DNA of 64,000 nt from Streptomyces sp. NBC_01689 (GCF_036250675.1 NZ_CP109592.1:6696001-6760000), one strand, 5' to 3'. Shown: positions 54,759 to 63,200, numbered from the stretch's first letter. Translations and numbers: made by a program. The notes: generated from the letters alone by a model not told the origin.

Positions 54759-54926
54759 TCAGGCCGACGTGTCCGGCTGACCGGACGGCTTGCGGTGCCG
54801 GCCGTGCGGCATCGCGGTGTCGTCCTGGCCGGAGACCGGCCCCCGGTGCCTGCCGTGCCCCGTGGCCGACGCCTCGTCGTCCCGGGCGTCGGTGACCCGC
54901 GGTTCCATGGTGTCGATGTCGCTCAT
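54759..54926 (-). CDS. Small hydrophilic protein with internal HGRHR repeat
   Basis: 55 aa: it starts MSDIDTMEPRVTDARDDEA and contains two copies of a short motif, HGRHRGP and HGRHRKP, ending in PSGQPDTSA. It is charged, with no membrane segment. It is not among long open frames, but codon positions have the G/C-rich third-base bias of a coding frame and a strong terminator follows it. The RBS is weak (GGGGTGA). The last part overlaps a 17-bp triplicated sequence (TGCCGTCAGGC, 54723-54770). The function is unknown; the HGRHR motif could bind a metal or nucleic acid. It is separated by 58 bp from the upstream gene on the same strand. Confidence 0.6.
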   Translation of the reverse strand: MSDIDTMEPRVTDARDDEASATGHGRHRGPVSGQDDTAMPHGRHRKPSGQPDTSA

Positions 54927-54984
54927 CTGGTGTTCACCCCGTCAACAAGATCCTTCTTTGCAGCCGGGGGATTCTAACCGGTGG

Positions 54985-56367
54985 TCATGTCCGGGCCGTC
55001 GGCGGGTGACCGGGACGCGCCCCGGCCAGTTCCACCCGCTCCCACCCGCCGGGTGCCCGGACACCCGCCCCCCGCCCGGCCCGGGTGACCGGAAAGGCCG
55101 GTGCCACCGGAACGATCGGCACGGCGGGCACGACCGGCACCGCCGTGCCGGGAGGAGCGGCCGGAGTGGAGGGAACGGGTCCGTCCCGGCCGTCCTGCCG
55201 GGCGGGCGGCGCGGTCCGCCCGGTGAGGGGTGCCTGCTGCAGCGGGACCGGACGCGCGGTCACCCGCTCCGGCGGGCGCGCGGACTCCGCGTCCACCGGA
55301 GCGGCGGGCGCCTCCAGCGGCGCCACCCCGCACGGCACCGACCTCGTCGCGTACGGCAGCCGGAGCACGCCCTCCTCGGTCAGCATCCCCGCCCCCGCCA
55401 ACCACCCCTCGGGCGCCGGGAGATGGTGGACCTGACGCTCGACGGGCCGCCAGATCCCCACCCATGTACCGGCCGGCCCGTCGATCCGCAGGGCCACCGC
55501 GCAGCGCTCCGGTGTCAGCACCTGCCCCGGCTGGATCGCGAACGGTGTCACCGCGCAGTCCGAGGCGCGCAGGCACTCCGGGAAGCGGACCGGCAGCGTG
55601 CTCCCCAGCACCCCCCAGCCCAGCCGCGGCCGCCCCGGCGAGGGGGCGTCCGAGCGGATGAGCAGCAGCCCGCTGTCGGCGTCCGCGAGCAGCAGCCGGT
55701 CGTCGCTGTCCTCGGCGATCTGCAGCAGCGGTGACACCTCGCCGCCGCGCTCCAGATCGACGACCACCGTCTTGGTCCGGCCGTCCTGGAAACGGTCCAG
55801 CGCCAGCATGCGGCCCGTCCCGTCAAGCCACACCCCGCCCGAACAGCGGCCCGGGATCTCGGCCAGGTGTTCGGGACCGAAGGCGCCGCCCGCCACCAGC
55901 CACACCGCCGTGGACCCCCGTCCCACGGCGAGCGCGTACGCGTACTCCCCGCCCGGCGCGGGCGGCAGCAGCCGCAGCCGGGAGCCCTCCTCCGGGCACT
56001 CGACCGCGCCGAGCGGCAGCTCACCGGTACCGGGCCCGGTCGGATACAGCAGCGAGAACGAGTGCCGTCCGACCGCCACCCGGTGGATCAGCACCCGCCC
56101 GTCTCCCATCGGCAGCACCTCGGTGCCGGGCTCCTCCGGCTGGTGGGACGGCAGCGGCACGGCGTACGGCTCGGGGCCGTCCAGCGTCCAGCGCTCCGGG
56201 AACCAGCATCCGCCGTCGAGCGCGAGGCGCGCCGCGTAGGCCCCGTCGGCGGTGATCACGCATCCCGGGCGGCCGGCTCGCGCGTTCTCGTGATCGGCGT
56301 TCTCCACGTGTTCCGGGTTCTCCGTGTTCTCGTGGTCCGCCGAGGACTCCGTCGCACAGACCGTCAT
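54985..56367 (-). CDS. Hypothetical beta-propeller-like protein
   Basis: 460 aa, no signal peptide or membrane helix. The N-terminus is an Asn/Glu/His-rich repeat (ENTENPEHVENADHENA). The middle (~residues 45-340) is a series of beta strands with WLVAGGAFGPEHLAEIPGR, GGVWLDGTGRMLALDRFQDG and DDRLLLADADSGLLLIRSD, which looks like WD-like or propeller blades. The C-terminal ~110 residues are Pro/Ala/Val-rich and disordered. The function is unknown. ATG 56367 has GGAGGTGA about 9 bases upstream. The small protein gene lies downstream. The 252-bp gap to the Nif3 gene contains no gene. Confidence 0.7.
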   Translation of the reverse strand: MTVCATESSADHENTENPEHVENADHENARAGRPGCVITADGAYAARLALDGGCWFPERWTLDGPEPYAVPLPSHQPEEPGTEVLPMGDGRVLIHRVAVGRHSFSLLYPTGPGTGELPLGAVECPEEGSRLRLLPPAPGGEYAYALAVGRGSTAVWLVAGGAFGPEHLAEIPGRCSGGVWLDGTGRMLALDRFQDGRTKTVVVDLERGGEVSPLLQIAEDSDDRLLLADADSGLLLIRSDAPSPGRPRLGWGVLGSTLPVRFPECLRASDCAVTPFAIQPGQVLTPERCAVALRIDGPAGTWVGIWRPVERQVHHLPAPEGWLAGAGMLTEEGVLRLPYATRSVPCGVAPLEAPAAPVDAESARPPERVTARPVPLQQAPLTGRTAPPARQDGRDGPVPSTPAAPPGTAVPVVPAVPIVPVAPAFPVTRAGRGAGVRAPGGWERVELAGARPGHPPTART

Positions 56368-56619
56368 CGTTCGGTCACCTCCGGCCACGAAGCTAGTTTT
56401 CGTCCGCACAGACGCGGGACCGACGCCCGGCCGCTTCACACATAAGGGTGGCCGTCGTGCGATTCGCCTGAGGGAACGGGGGCCGGTGTGCTGAGCGGGG
56501 CGCGGAGGAGGGGGTGGGACCGGGGCGGCGGCGGGCCGCGGGCCCGGAGAGGGCCGTCCCGCCGGTCGAGCGCACCCGCGACCGGTGGGACACGGACGTG
56601 GGGCAGGTAGCCTTTCCCC

Positions 56620-57480
56620 GTGCCCCGTCTGTCTGAAGTCATCGCCGCGCTCGACGCCCTCTGGCCGCCCGAGAGGGCCGAGGGATGGGACGCGGTCGGC
56701 ACGGTCTGCGGCGACCCCGACCAGGAGGTCGCGCGGGTCCTGTTCGCGGTCGACCCGGTGCGGGACGTCGTCGACGAGGCCGTGAAGCTGGGCGCCGACC
56801 TGCTGGTCACCCACCACCCGCTCTATCTGCGCGGTACGACGACGGTCGAGGCCGGCACCTTCAAGGGCCGCGTCGTGCACACCCTCATCAAGAACGACAT
56901 CGCGCTGCACGTCGCGCACACCAACGCCGACCGGGCCGACCCCGGTGTCTCGGACGCCCTGGCCGGCGCGCTCGACCTGCGGGTCGTCCGCCCCCTCGTG
57001 CCGGACCCGGCCGACCCGGAGGGCCGCCGGGGCCTCGGCCGCGTCTGCGAACTGGACCACCCGGTGACCGTCCGCGAGTTCGCCGCGCGCGCCGCCGCGC
57101 GGCTGCCGGCCACCGCGCAGGGCATCCGGATCGCGGGCGACCCCGACGCGCTCGTACGGACCGTCGCGGTCAGCGGCGGTTCCGGCGACAGCCTCTTCGA
57201 CGACGTACGGGCCGCGGGCGTCGACGCCTTCCTCACCGCGGACCTCCGCCACCACCCGGCGTCCGAGTTCACGGCGGTCCGCGACCCCCGTCCTCTCGCG
57301 CTGCTCGACGCGGCGCACTGGGCCACCGAGTGGCCCTGGTGCGAGCTGGCCGCCACCCAGCTCGACGAGATCTCCGACCGCCACGGATGGGACCTGCGGG
57401 TCCACGTCTCGAAGGCGGTCACCGACCCCTGGACCGCCCACGCGGCCTCGAACACCGACACATCTGGAGCCCCCAACTGA
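56620..57480 (+). CDS. Nif3-like dinuclear metal centre protein
   Basis: 286 aa. LVTHHPLYLRGTT (two metal His), LHVAHTNADRADPGVSDALA (further ligands), GSGDSLFDDVRAAGVDAFLTADLRHH and LLDAAHWATEWPW follow the Nif3/YbgI hexameric family, which often acts as a GTP cyclohydrolase I type 2 homologue or metal-binding chaperone. It is the first of three genes usually found together in actinobacteria, with a zinc-ribbon protein and an RNase H fusion next. GTG 56620 begins it. Confidence 0.87.
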   Translation: MPRLSEVIAALDALWPPERAEGWDAVGTVCGDPDQEVARVLFAVDPVRDVVDEAVKLGADLLVTHHPLYLRGTTTVEAGTFKGRVVHTLIKNDIALHVAHTNADRADPGVSDALAGALDLRVVRPLVPDPADPEGRRGLGRVCELDHPVTVREFAARAAARLPATAQGIRIAGDPDALVRTVAVSGGSGDSLFDDVRAAGVDAFLTADLRHHPASEFTAVRDPRPLALLDAAHWATEWPWCELAATQLDEISDRHGWDLRVHVSKAVTDPWTAHAASNTDTSGAPN

Positions 57481-58220
57481 ACGCCGCGCCCGCCGACCAG
57501 ATCCGACTTCTCGACGTCCAGTCCCTCGACGTGCGCCTGCAGCAGCTCGCGCACCGGCGGAGGTCGCTGCCCGAGCACGCCGAGATCGAGTCGCTGAACA
57601 AGGACCTCACGCAGCTGCGCGACCTGCTGGTCGCCGCACAGACCGAGGAGAGCGACTGCGCCCGCGAGCAGACCAAGGCGGAGCAGGACGTCGACCAGGT
57701 GCGCCAGCGCGCCACCCGTGACCAGCAGCGGCTGGACTCGGGTGCCGTGACCTCCCCGAAGGACCTGGAGAACCTGCAGCGCGAGATCACCTCCCTCGCC
57801 AAGCGGCAGGGCGACCTGGAGGACGTCGTCCTGGAGGTCATGGAGCGCCGCGAGTCCGCGCAGGAGCGGGTCGCCGAACTGACCGAGCGGGTCTCCTCCG
57901 TCCAGACGAAGATCGACGACGCCACCGGACGACGGGACGCGGCGTTCGAGTCCCTCGACGGCGAGGCGGCCACGGTGACGAAGGAGCGCGGCGTCGTCGC
58001 GGGCTCCGTCCCCGCCGACCTCCTCAAGCTCTACGACAAGCTGCGCGAGCAGCAGGGCGGCGTCGGCGCGGCCCGGCTCTACCAGCGCCGCTGCGAGGGC
58101 TGCCGCCTGGAGCTCAACATCACCGAGGTCAACGACGTCAAGGCGGCCTCCCCGGACACCGTGCTGCGCTGCGAGAACTGCCGCCGGATCCTGGTGCGCA
58201 CGTCCGAGTCCGGCCTGTAG
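57477..58220 (+). CDS. C4-type zinc-ribbon coiled-coil protein, probably starting at CTG
   Basis: 247 aa. A long coiled coil (residues ~20-190; LAHRRRSLPEHAEIESLNKDL, QRDLEDVVLEVMERRESAQERV) ends in a zinc ribbon: RRCEGCRLELNI and LRCENCRRILVR with four Cys. This matches the CdsZ-like family. The conserved N-terminus NAAPADQIRLLDVQSLDVRL can be read only if translation begins at CTG 57477, whose TG overlaps the Nif3 stop TGA and which has GGAG 7 bases upstream; the next regular start, GTG 57531, would lose 18 conserved residues. It is translationally coupled to the upstream gene. Confidence 0.85.
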   Translation: MNAAPADQIRLLDVQSLDVRLQQLAHRRRSLPEHAEIESLNKDLTQLRDLLVAAQTEESDCAREQTKAEQDVDQVRQRATRDQQRLDSGAVTSPKDLENLQREITSLAKRQGDLEDVVLEVMERRESAQERVAELTERVSSVQTKIDDATGRRDAAFESLDGEAATVTKERGVVAGSVPADLLKLYDKLREQQGGVGAARLYQRRCEGCRLELNITEVNDVKAASPDTVLRCENCRRILVRTSESGL

Positions 58221-58231
58221 GGGCCGGGGGC

Positions 58232-59578
58232 GTGCGGGAGTTCATCGTCGAGGCCGACGGCGGTTCCCGGGGCAACCCGGGCCCGGCGGGGTACGGGTCC
58301 GTGGTCATCGACGCGGCCACGGGGGAGACGCTGACGGAGGCCGCCGAGTACATCGGCTTCGCCACCAACAACGTCGCCGAGTACCGGGGGCTGGTGGCGG
58401 GGCTGAAGGCGGCGCGTGAGCTCGACCCGACCGCCACGGTCCGGGTCCGGATGGACTCCAAGCTCGTCGTCGAGCAGATGTCCGGCCGCTGGAAGATCAA
58501 GCACCCGGACATGAAGCCGCTGGCCGCCGAGGCGGCCCGGATCCTGCCGCCCGCGCAGGTCACCTACGAGTGGATCCCGCGCGAACGGAACAAGCACGCC
58601 GACCGCCTGGCCAACGAGGCCATGGACGCGGGGAAGCGGGGCGAGCGGTGGTCGCCGTCGGAGTCGACGGCGGAGCTGGACGCGAGGGCCACGAGGACCG
58701 CGACGCCCGAGCCGTCGGGTCCGCCGGGGGACGCGGCGGCGGGCGCGGCGAAGGCCCGCGCGGCCTTGCGGGCGCCCCGCACGGGGCGCGGGGAACCGAG
58801 CGACCGGCCCGCACCGTCCGGCGGCGCGACGACCCCCGTCGCACCCCCGGCACCGGGCGCCGGCGAAGCCACGAAGTCCGAGAACGACGTACGGGCCGCG
58901 CGCAACGTGGCCACCCCCGCGCCGACCGTCGGATGGGGCGCGGCCCCCGACATGGGCGCGCCCGCCACCTTCGTCCTGCTGCGGCACGGTGAGACCCCGC
59001 TGACCCCGCAGAAGCGGTTCTCCGGCAGCGGCGGCACCGACCCCGCGCTGTCGGACGTCGGCCGGGAGCAGGCCGAGCGGGCCGCCGCGGCGCTGGCCGC
59101 GCGCGGCACGATCCAGGCGGTCGTGGCCTCCCCGCTCACCCGGACCCGGCAGACCGCGGAAGCCGTCGCCGCCCGCCTCGGGCTCGACGTGGCCGTCGAG
59201 GACGGTCTGCGCGAGACGGACTTCGGCGCCTGGGAAGGGCTGACATTCGCCGAGGTCCGGGAGCGGTACCCCGAGGATCTGGACGCCTGGCTCGCCTCGC
59301 CGGAGGCCGAGCCCACCGGCGGCGGCGAGAGCTTCGAGGCGACCGCCCGCCGCGTCGCCGCCGCCCGCGACAGGCTGATCGCCTCCTACGCGGGCCGCAC
59401 CGTCCTGCTCGTCACCCACGTCACCCCGATCAAGACGTTCGTGCGGCTGGCGATCGGCGCCCCGTCGGAGTCGCTGTTCCGCATGGAGTTGTCCGCCGCC
59501 TCGCTGTCCGCGGTGGCGTACTACGCGGACGGCAACGCCAGCCTGCGTCTCTTCAACGACACCTCCCACCTCCGCTGA
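58232..59578 (+). CDS. Bifunctional RNase H / acid (alpha-ribazole) phosphatase
   Basis: 448 aa. Residues 1-135 are an RNase H domain: FIVEADGGSRGNPGPAG (first Asp), NNVAEYRGLVAGL (Glu), VRMDSKLVVEQMSG (Asp) and ERNKHADRLANEAMD (His/Asp). A Pro/Ala/Thr-rich linker (~residues 150-245) precedes a histidine-phosphatase domain: FVLLRHGETPLTPQKRFSGS (RHG nucleophile), LRETDFGAWEGL and LLVTHVTPIKTFV (second His). It resembles Rv2228c, whose C-terminal part dephosphorylates alpha-ribazole phosphate in cobalamin assembly. GTG 58232 begins it, 12 bp after the zinc-ribbon gene. The combination joins nucleic-acid repair and B12 supply. Confidence 0.87.
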   Translation: MREFIVEADGGSRGNPGPAGYGSVVIDAATGETLTEAAEYIGFATNNVAEYRGLVAGLKAARELDPTATVRVRMDSKLVVEQMSGRWKIKHPDMKPLAAEAARILPPAQVTYEWIPRERNKHADRLANEAMDAGKRGERWSPSESTAELDARATRTATPEPSGPPGDAAAGAAKARAALRAPRTGRGEPSDRPAPSGGATTPVAPPAPGAGEATKSENDVRAARNVATPAPTVGWGAAPDMGAPATFVLLRHGETPLTPQKRFSGSGGTDPALSDVGREQAERAAAALAARGTIQAVVASPLTRTRQTAEAVAARLGLDVAVEDGLRETDFGAWEGLTFAEVRERYPEDLDAWLASPEAEPTGGGESFEATARRVAAARDRLIASYAGRTVLLVTHVTPIKTFVRLAIGAPSESLFRMELSAASLSAVAYYADGNASLRLFNDTSHLR

Positions 59579-59637
59579 GCGGAGGGCCGCCGCCACCGGC
59601 CCGTCGTCGTCCGGGTGCGTTGATGCCCGCTTCGGTG

Positions 59638-59842
59638 TCAACGGGGTTGCTGGAGTGGCATGGTGGGGGCCCTGTATGTCAACGGGCTTACGGGGGTGGG
59701 GCGATGGCCGTCCCGGACCTCAACGGGACCACTGGGTCGGGGTGATGGCCGTCCCCGACCTCAACGGGGTCACCGGGACGGGGTGATCCCCGTCCAGGAT
59801 CTCAACGGGCGTACCGTGTCGCCGTGTCGGCGGCCAGCGACT
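59638..59842. repeat. 41-bp tandem repeat overlapping the aldolase gene end
   Basis: TCAACGGG anchors occur at 59638, 59679, 59720, 59761 and 59802, exactly 41 bp apart. Units share GGGGTGATGGCCGTCC-like cores but have diverged toward the left. The last unit contains the aldolase stop codon (TCA at 59802 on this strand), so the array grew out of the 3' end of that gene. It fills the 223-bp gap after the RNase H/phosphatase gene. Confidence 0.85.
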
Positions 59843-60497
59843 CGATCCGGCCCCAGTCCTTCGCCGCGATCGCGTCGCCCGGAACCATCCAGGTGCCGCC
59901 CACGCAGCCGACGTTGGGCAGCGCGAGGTACTCCCCGGCGCTGTCCGCGGTGATCCCACCGGTCGGGCAGAACCGGGCCTGCGGCAGCGGTCCGGCGAGC
60001 GACCTCAGGTACGCGGTCCCGCCCGCCGCCTGCGCGGGGAAGAACTTCATCTCCCGCACCCCCCGCTCCAGCAGCGCCACGACCTCCGAGGCGGTGGACA
60101 CCCCCGGCAGGAACGGCACCCCGGACGCCCTCATCGCGTCGAGGAGTCCGTCCGTCCAGCCGGGACTGACCAGGAAGCGCGCTCCGGCGGCCACCGTGTC
60201 CGCCACCTGGGCCGGGGTGAGGACGGTGCCGGCGCCGACCACCGCGTCCGGCACCGCGGCGGCGACGGCCCGGATGGCGTCGAGCGCGGCCGGGGTCCGC
60301 AGTGTCACCTCGATCGCGGGCAGTCCGCCCGCCACCAGCGCCCGCGCGAGCGGCACCGCGTCGGCGGCGTCCGTGAGCACGACCACGGGCATGACCGGCG
60401 CGAGATCCAGCACGGAGGCCGACGCGGGCTCCGGTGCGCGGGCGGGCGCGGGACCGGGTGCGGGGGCAGGGGAGGGCGAGGGCAGCGACGAGGTCAT
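59802..60497 (-). CDS. eda: 2-dehydro-3-deoxy-phosphogluconate (KDPG/KHG) aldolase
   Basis: 231 aa. After a Pro/Ala-rich N-terminus, the TIM barrel shows PVVVLTDAADAVPLARALVAGG, LPAIEVTLRTPAALDAI (catalytic Glu), VVGAGTVLTPAQV, FLVSPGWTDGLLDAM, GVREMKFFPAQAAGG (Schiff-base Lys in KFFPA) and FCPTGGITADSAGEYL. It splits KDPG to pyruvate and glyceraldehyde 3-phosphate. ATG 60497 is chosen because GGCAGG is 9 bases upstream; ATG 60506 is too close to it. A strong operator-like dyad lies at 60522-60551, so a repressor of sugar-acid use probably controls it. Its 3' end is the source of a tandem repeat. Confidence 0.87.
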   Translation of the reverse strand: MTSSLPSPSPAPAPGPAPARAPEPASASVLDLAPVMPVVVLTDAADAVPLARALVAGGLPAIEVTLRTPAALDAIRAVAAAVPDAVVGAGTVLTPAQVADTVAAGARFLVSPGWTDGLLDAMRASGVPFLPGVSTASEVVALLERGVREMKFFPAQAAGGTAYLRSLAGPLPQARFCPTGGITADSAGEYLALPNVGCVGGTWMVPGDAIAAKDWGRIESLAADTATRYAR

Positions 60498-60521
60498 GCA
60501 CGTCATCCTGCCCGTGGTGTG

Positions 60522-60551
60522 CAGCATGCGCAAAGGACGTTGCGTATGCTG
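60522..60551. promoter_or_regulatory. Operator dyad upstream of the aldolase gene
   Basis: CAGCATGCGCAA and TTGCGTATGCTG form 12-bp arms with one mismatch, spaced by 6 bases; an overlapping GTTGC-N7-GCAAC dyad lies at its right end. The site is 25-54 bp upstream of the aldolase start, where a repressor would block transcription. The pattern (TTGC ... GCAA) resembles IclR- or GntR-type sites; the regulator is not in this window. Confidence 0.55.
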
Positions 60552-60583
60552 CAACACATGGGGGTCGTCCCGGACGACGCCCC

Positions 60584-61384
60584 TCAGTGGATCTCGGTCA
60601 CCACCACGTCCAGCGCCCACGGCCGGCCCGCGCCGGCCGGCTCCTTCGCCTCCACCACGTACCCGAGATCCCGCAGCGCCTCCAGCAGCTGCGCGGGGTT
60701 CCTGGGCGCCGCACCCGAGGTCAGCAGGCTGCGGACGATCCGGCCCTTCGTCGCCTTGTTGAAGTGGCTGACGACCGATCGCTTCTCGACCCCGTCCACC
60801 CACTGCGCGTGCAGCACCCGTACCGTCGCCGTCCGCCCGGCGACCTCACCCTTCGGCTTCCACGCGGACGTGTACGCCGAGGACCGCAGGTCGAGCACCA
60901 GCCCGTCCCCGGCCGCCTCCGGCAGCGCGGTGGCCATCGGAGCCCGCCAGTGGGCGCCGAGCGCTCCGAGCCCGGGCAGCTTCACGCCCATCGAACAGCG
61001 GTACGAGGGGATCCGGTCCGTCACCCGGACGGCGCCCCACAGCCCCGAGAACACCAGCAGCGAACGGCTCGCGCGCCGCTTGGCTGCCGTGTCCAGCGAG
61101 GAGAGGTCCAGCGAGTCGTACAGGACCCCCGTGTAGATCTCCCCGGCCGGCCGCGCGCCGGTGGTGCGCAGTTCCGTGTTCTTGGCGATCTCCCCGCGCA
61201 GCCCCTCGCTCAGTCCGAGCACCTCACGGGCCTTCTCCTCGTCCCCGGCGCACAGCTCGGCCAGTTCGTCGAGAACCGCCCGGCGCGCCTCGGTGAGACC
61301 GGGCAGGGACAGCGACTCCAGCTTCAGAGCGGTTCCCCGGCCCGAGGGGGCTTTCCCCTCGGAGGGCGGCAGCAGCACGAGCAC
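60584..61384 (-). CDS. yaaA: Peroxide stress protein YaaA-like (DUF328)
   Basis: 266 aa, full length for the family. VLLPPSEGKAPSG is the conserved start, ELRTTGARPAGEIYTGVLYDSLDL and SLLVFSGLWGAVRVTDRIPSYRCSMGVKLPGLG are the YaaA signatures, and SVVSHFNKATKGRIVRSLL contains the family's basic motif. YaaA proteins bind DNA and reduce iron-mediated oxidative damage. GTG 61384 starts it with GAGGAG upstream. It is upstream of the aldolase on the same strand but separated by the operator, so is likely a separate transcript. Confidence 0.87.
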   Translation of the reverse strand: MLVLLPPSEGKAPSGRGTALKLESLSLPGLTEARRAVLDELAELCAGDEEKAREVLGLSEGLRGEIAKNTELRTTGARPAGEIYTGVLYDSLDLSSLDTAAKRRASRSLLVFSGLWGAVRVTDRIPSYRCSMGVKLPGLGALGAHWRAPMATALPEAAGDGLVLDLRSSAYTSAWKPKGEVAGRTATVRVLHAQWVDGVEKRSVVSHFNKATKGRIVRSLLTSGAAPRNPAQLLEALRDLGYVVEAKEPAGAGRPWALDVVVTEIH

Positions 61385-61470
61385 GGTGGTGTTCTCCTCA
61401 CAGTGGGTATGGCCCGGCGCCAGCCTAAAGGGTGCGGTCCTGGTGCCGTCGGGGAGCTGGGCGTGGGGTG

Positions 61471-61550
61471 TGCGGGCGCGGTCCGGTGGCCGTCCGGGAG
61501 TCGTGCGGGCGCGGTCCGGGGCATGAGGGAGCCATGCGGGCGCGGTCCGG
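61471..61550. repeat. Three copies of a 16-bp motif before the RNB gene
   Basis: TGCGGGCGCGGTCCGG occurs at 61471, 61504 and 61535 (steps of 33 and 31 bp) in the 202-bp gap between the divergent YaaA and RNB genes. The spacing of about three helical turns is notable, but slippage is as likely as regulation. Confidence 0.75.
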
Positions 61551-61586
61551 GGTGCCCGATACCCGCGGGCGACCTACGCTCGACGC

Positions 61587-63020
61587 ATGCCCCGCCGCCA
61601 CCTGCGCGCCGTCTGCGCACCGGAGGGTCCCCTGGAGGCCGCCCTGTGCGCCCTGCGCACCGAGCTCGGCGTACCCGGGAGCTTCCCTCCCGACGCCCTG
61701 GCGGAGGCGGCCCGGCCACCCCGCCTGCCCTCCCACGACGCGACGGACATCCCCTTCTTCACCGTCGACCCGCCGGCCTCCGCCGACCTCGACCAGGCGA
61801 TGCACCTCACGCGCCGGGCGAGGGGCGGCTACCGCGTGCGGTACGCGATCGCCGACGTCGCCGCCTTCGTGACACCCGGCGGCCCGCTCGACGCCGAGGC
61901 GCACCGCCGCGTGACCACGCTCTACTTCCCCGACGAGAGGGTCCCCCTCCACCCGCTCCGGCTCTCCGAGGATGCCGCCAGCCTCCTGCCCGACCGGACC
62001 CGCCCGGCCGTGCTGTGGACGCTGGACCTCGACGCGGAGGGCCGCACCGAGACCACCGACGTACGCCGAGCCCTCGTACGGAGCCGGGCCGGACTCGACT
62101 ACGCGGACGTCCAGCGACGGATCGACGCGGGAACGGCCGAGGAGCCCCTCGCCCTCCTCAAGGACATCGGCGCGCTGCGCGAACGTCTGGAGGCGGAACG
62201 CGGCGGTATCTCGCTCGACGTCCCCGAACAGCGGATCGTCGAGAAGGACGGGTCCTGCTCGCTCGCCTACCGCGCGCCCCTCCCGGCCGAGGGCTGGAAC
62301 GCCCAGATCTCCCTCCTCACCGGGATGGCCGCGGCCGACCTGATGCTGGCCCACGGCACGGGCGTCCTGCGCACCCTCCCGGCCGCCCCCGACGGCGCGG
62401 TCGGCCGGCTGCGCCGAACCGCCGCGGCCCTGCGCATCGACTGGCCGCACCATGTCTCGTACGCCCAGCTCATCCGCTCCCTCGACCCGCATCTGGCGCG
62501 GCACGCGGCGTTCCTCCAGGAGTGCACGACGCTGCTGCGCGGCGCGGGCTACACGGTCTTCCGCGACGGCCTGCTCCCCGCCATCACCACCCACGCGGCC
62601 GTCGCCGCGCCGTACGCCCACTGCACGGCCCCCCTCCGCCGCCTCGGCGACCGCTACACGGCGGAGATCTGCCTCGCCGCCGCCGCGGACCGGGAGCCGC
62701 CCGACTGGGTCCTCGCCGCCCTGGACGCCCTCCCCGGCGAGATGGCCGAGGGCAGCCGGCGCGCGGCCACGGTCGAGCGCGAATGCGTCGACATCGTGGA
62801 GGCCGCGCTGCTCAAGGACCGGGTCGGCGACCTCTTCGAGGCCTGCGTGGTCGACGTCGAGGACCACGACCCCACCGTGGGAACGGTCCAGCTGGAGACC
62901 CCGGCGGTCCTCGCCCGCATCAGGGGCGGCCGCTCCAGACTCCCCCTCGGCGAACACCTCCGCGTACGCCTCACGGCGGCGGACCCGGGCACGACGAAGG
63001 TACGGTTCGCGCCGGCGTGA
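61587..63020 (+). CDS. RNB-domain ribonuclease (RNase II/R family)
   Basis: 477 aa, consisting mostly of the RNB catalytic domain with a short N-terminus and C-terminal beta part; the cold-shock domains of full RNase II/R are missing or reduced. DIPFFTVDPPASADLDQAMHL carries the catalytic Asp residues, IADVAAFVTPGGPLDAEAH and YFPDERVPLHPLRLSEDAASL are the family's core, and YAHCTAPLRRLGDRYTAEI matches the RNB nucleotide-binding Arg motif. It degrades RNA from the 3' end. ATG 61587 has no clear RBS, which suggests leaderless translation. Confidence 0.85.
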   Translation: MPRRHLRAVCAPEGPLEAALCALRTELGVPGSFPPDALAEAARPPRLPSHDATDIPFFTVDPPASADLDQAMHLTRRARGGYRVRYAIADVAAFVTPGGPLDAEAHRRVTTLYFPDERVPLHPLRLSEDAASLLPDRTRPAVLWTLDLDAEGRTETTDVRRALVRSRAGLDYADVQRRIDAGTAEEPLALLKDIGALRERLEAERGGISLDVPEQRIVEKDGSCSLAYRAPLPAEGWNAQISLLTGMAAADLMLAHGTGVLRTLPAAPDGAVGRLRRTAAALRIDWPHHVSYAQLIRSLDPHLARHAAFLQECTTLLRGAGYTVFRDGLLPAITTHAAVAAPYAHCTAPLRRLGDRYTAEICLAAAADREPPDWVLAALDALPGEMAEGSRRAATVERECVDIVEAALLKDRVGDLFEACVVDVEDHDPTVGTVQLETPAVLARIRGGRSRLPLGEHLRVRLTAADPGTTKVRFAPA

Positions 63021-63076
63021 ACGGGGCGGGCAGCGGCTGTTCCGGGCGGTCTTCCATCGGCGGGGGCGCGCATCTC

Positions 63077-63200
63077 CAGCCCGTCCGGCGTTCGAGGACG
63101 AGCCTCCGGGGTGGTTCGGCGCCGGCCCGCACCCTCAGCCCGTCCGGCGTTTGAGGACGAGCCCTTCGGGCGATGCGGGGGTCCAGGGGGCGGCAGCCCC
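63077..63200. repeat. 59-bp repeat, two copies, related to the 41985 array
   Basis: CAGCCCGTCCGGCGTT followed by (C/T)GAGGACGAG occurs at 63077 and 63136, 59 bp apart, and a third related unit at 42156. After the second copy comes GGGGGTCCAGGGGGCGGCAG, also like the 42200 region. The 380-bp gap 63021-63399 has no gene. Confidence 0.75.

Noticed and set aside
54633..54977. Plus-strand open frame after the SDR gene
   Set aside because: It runs across the strong terminator and opposite the small HGRHR protein; composition is not protein-like.
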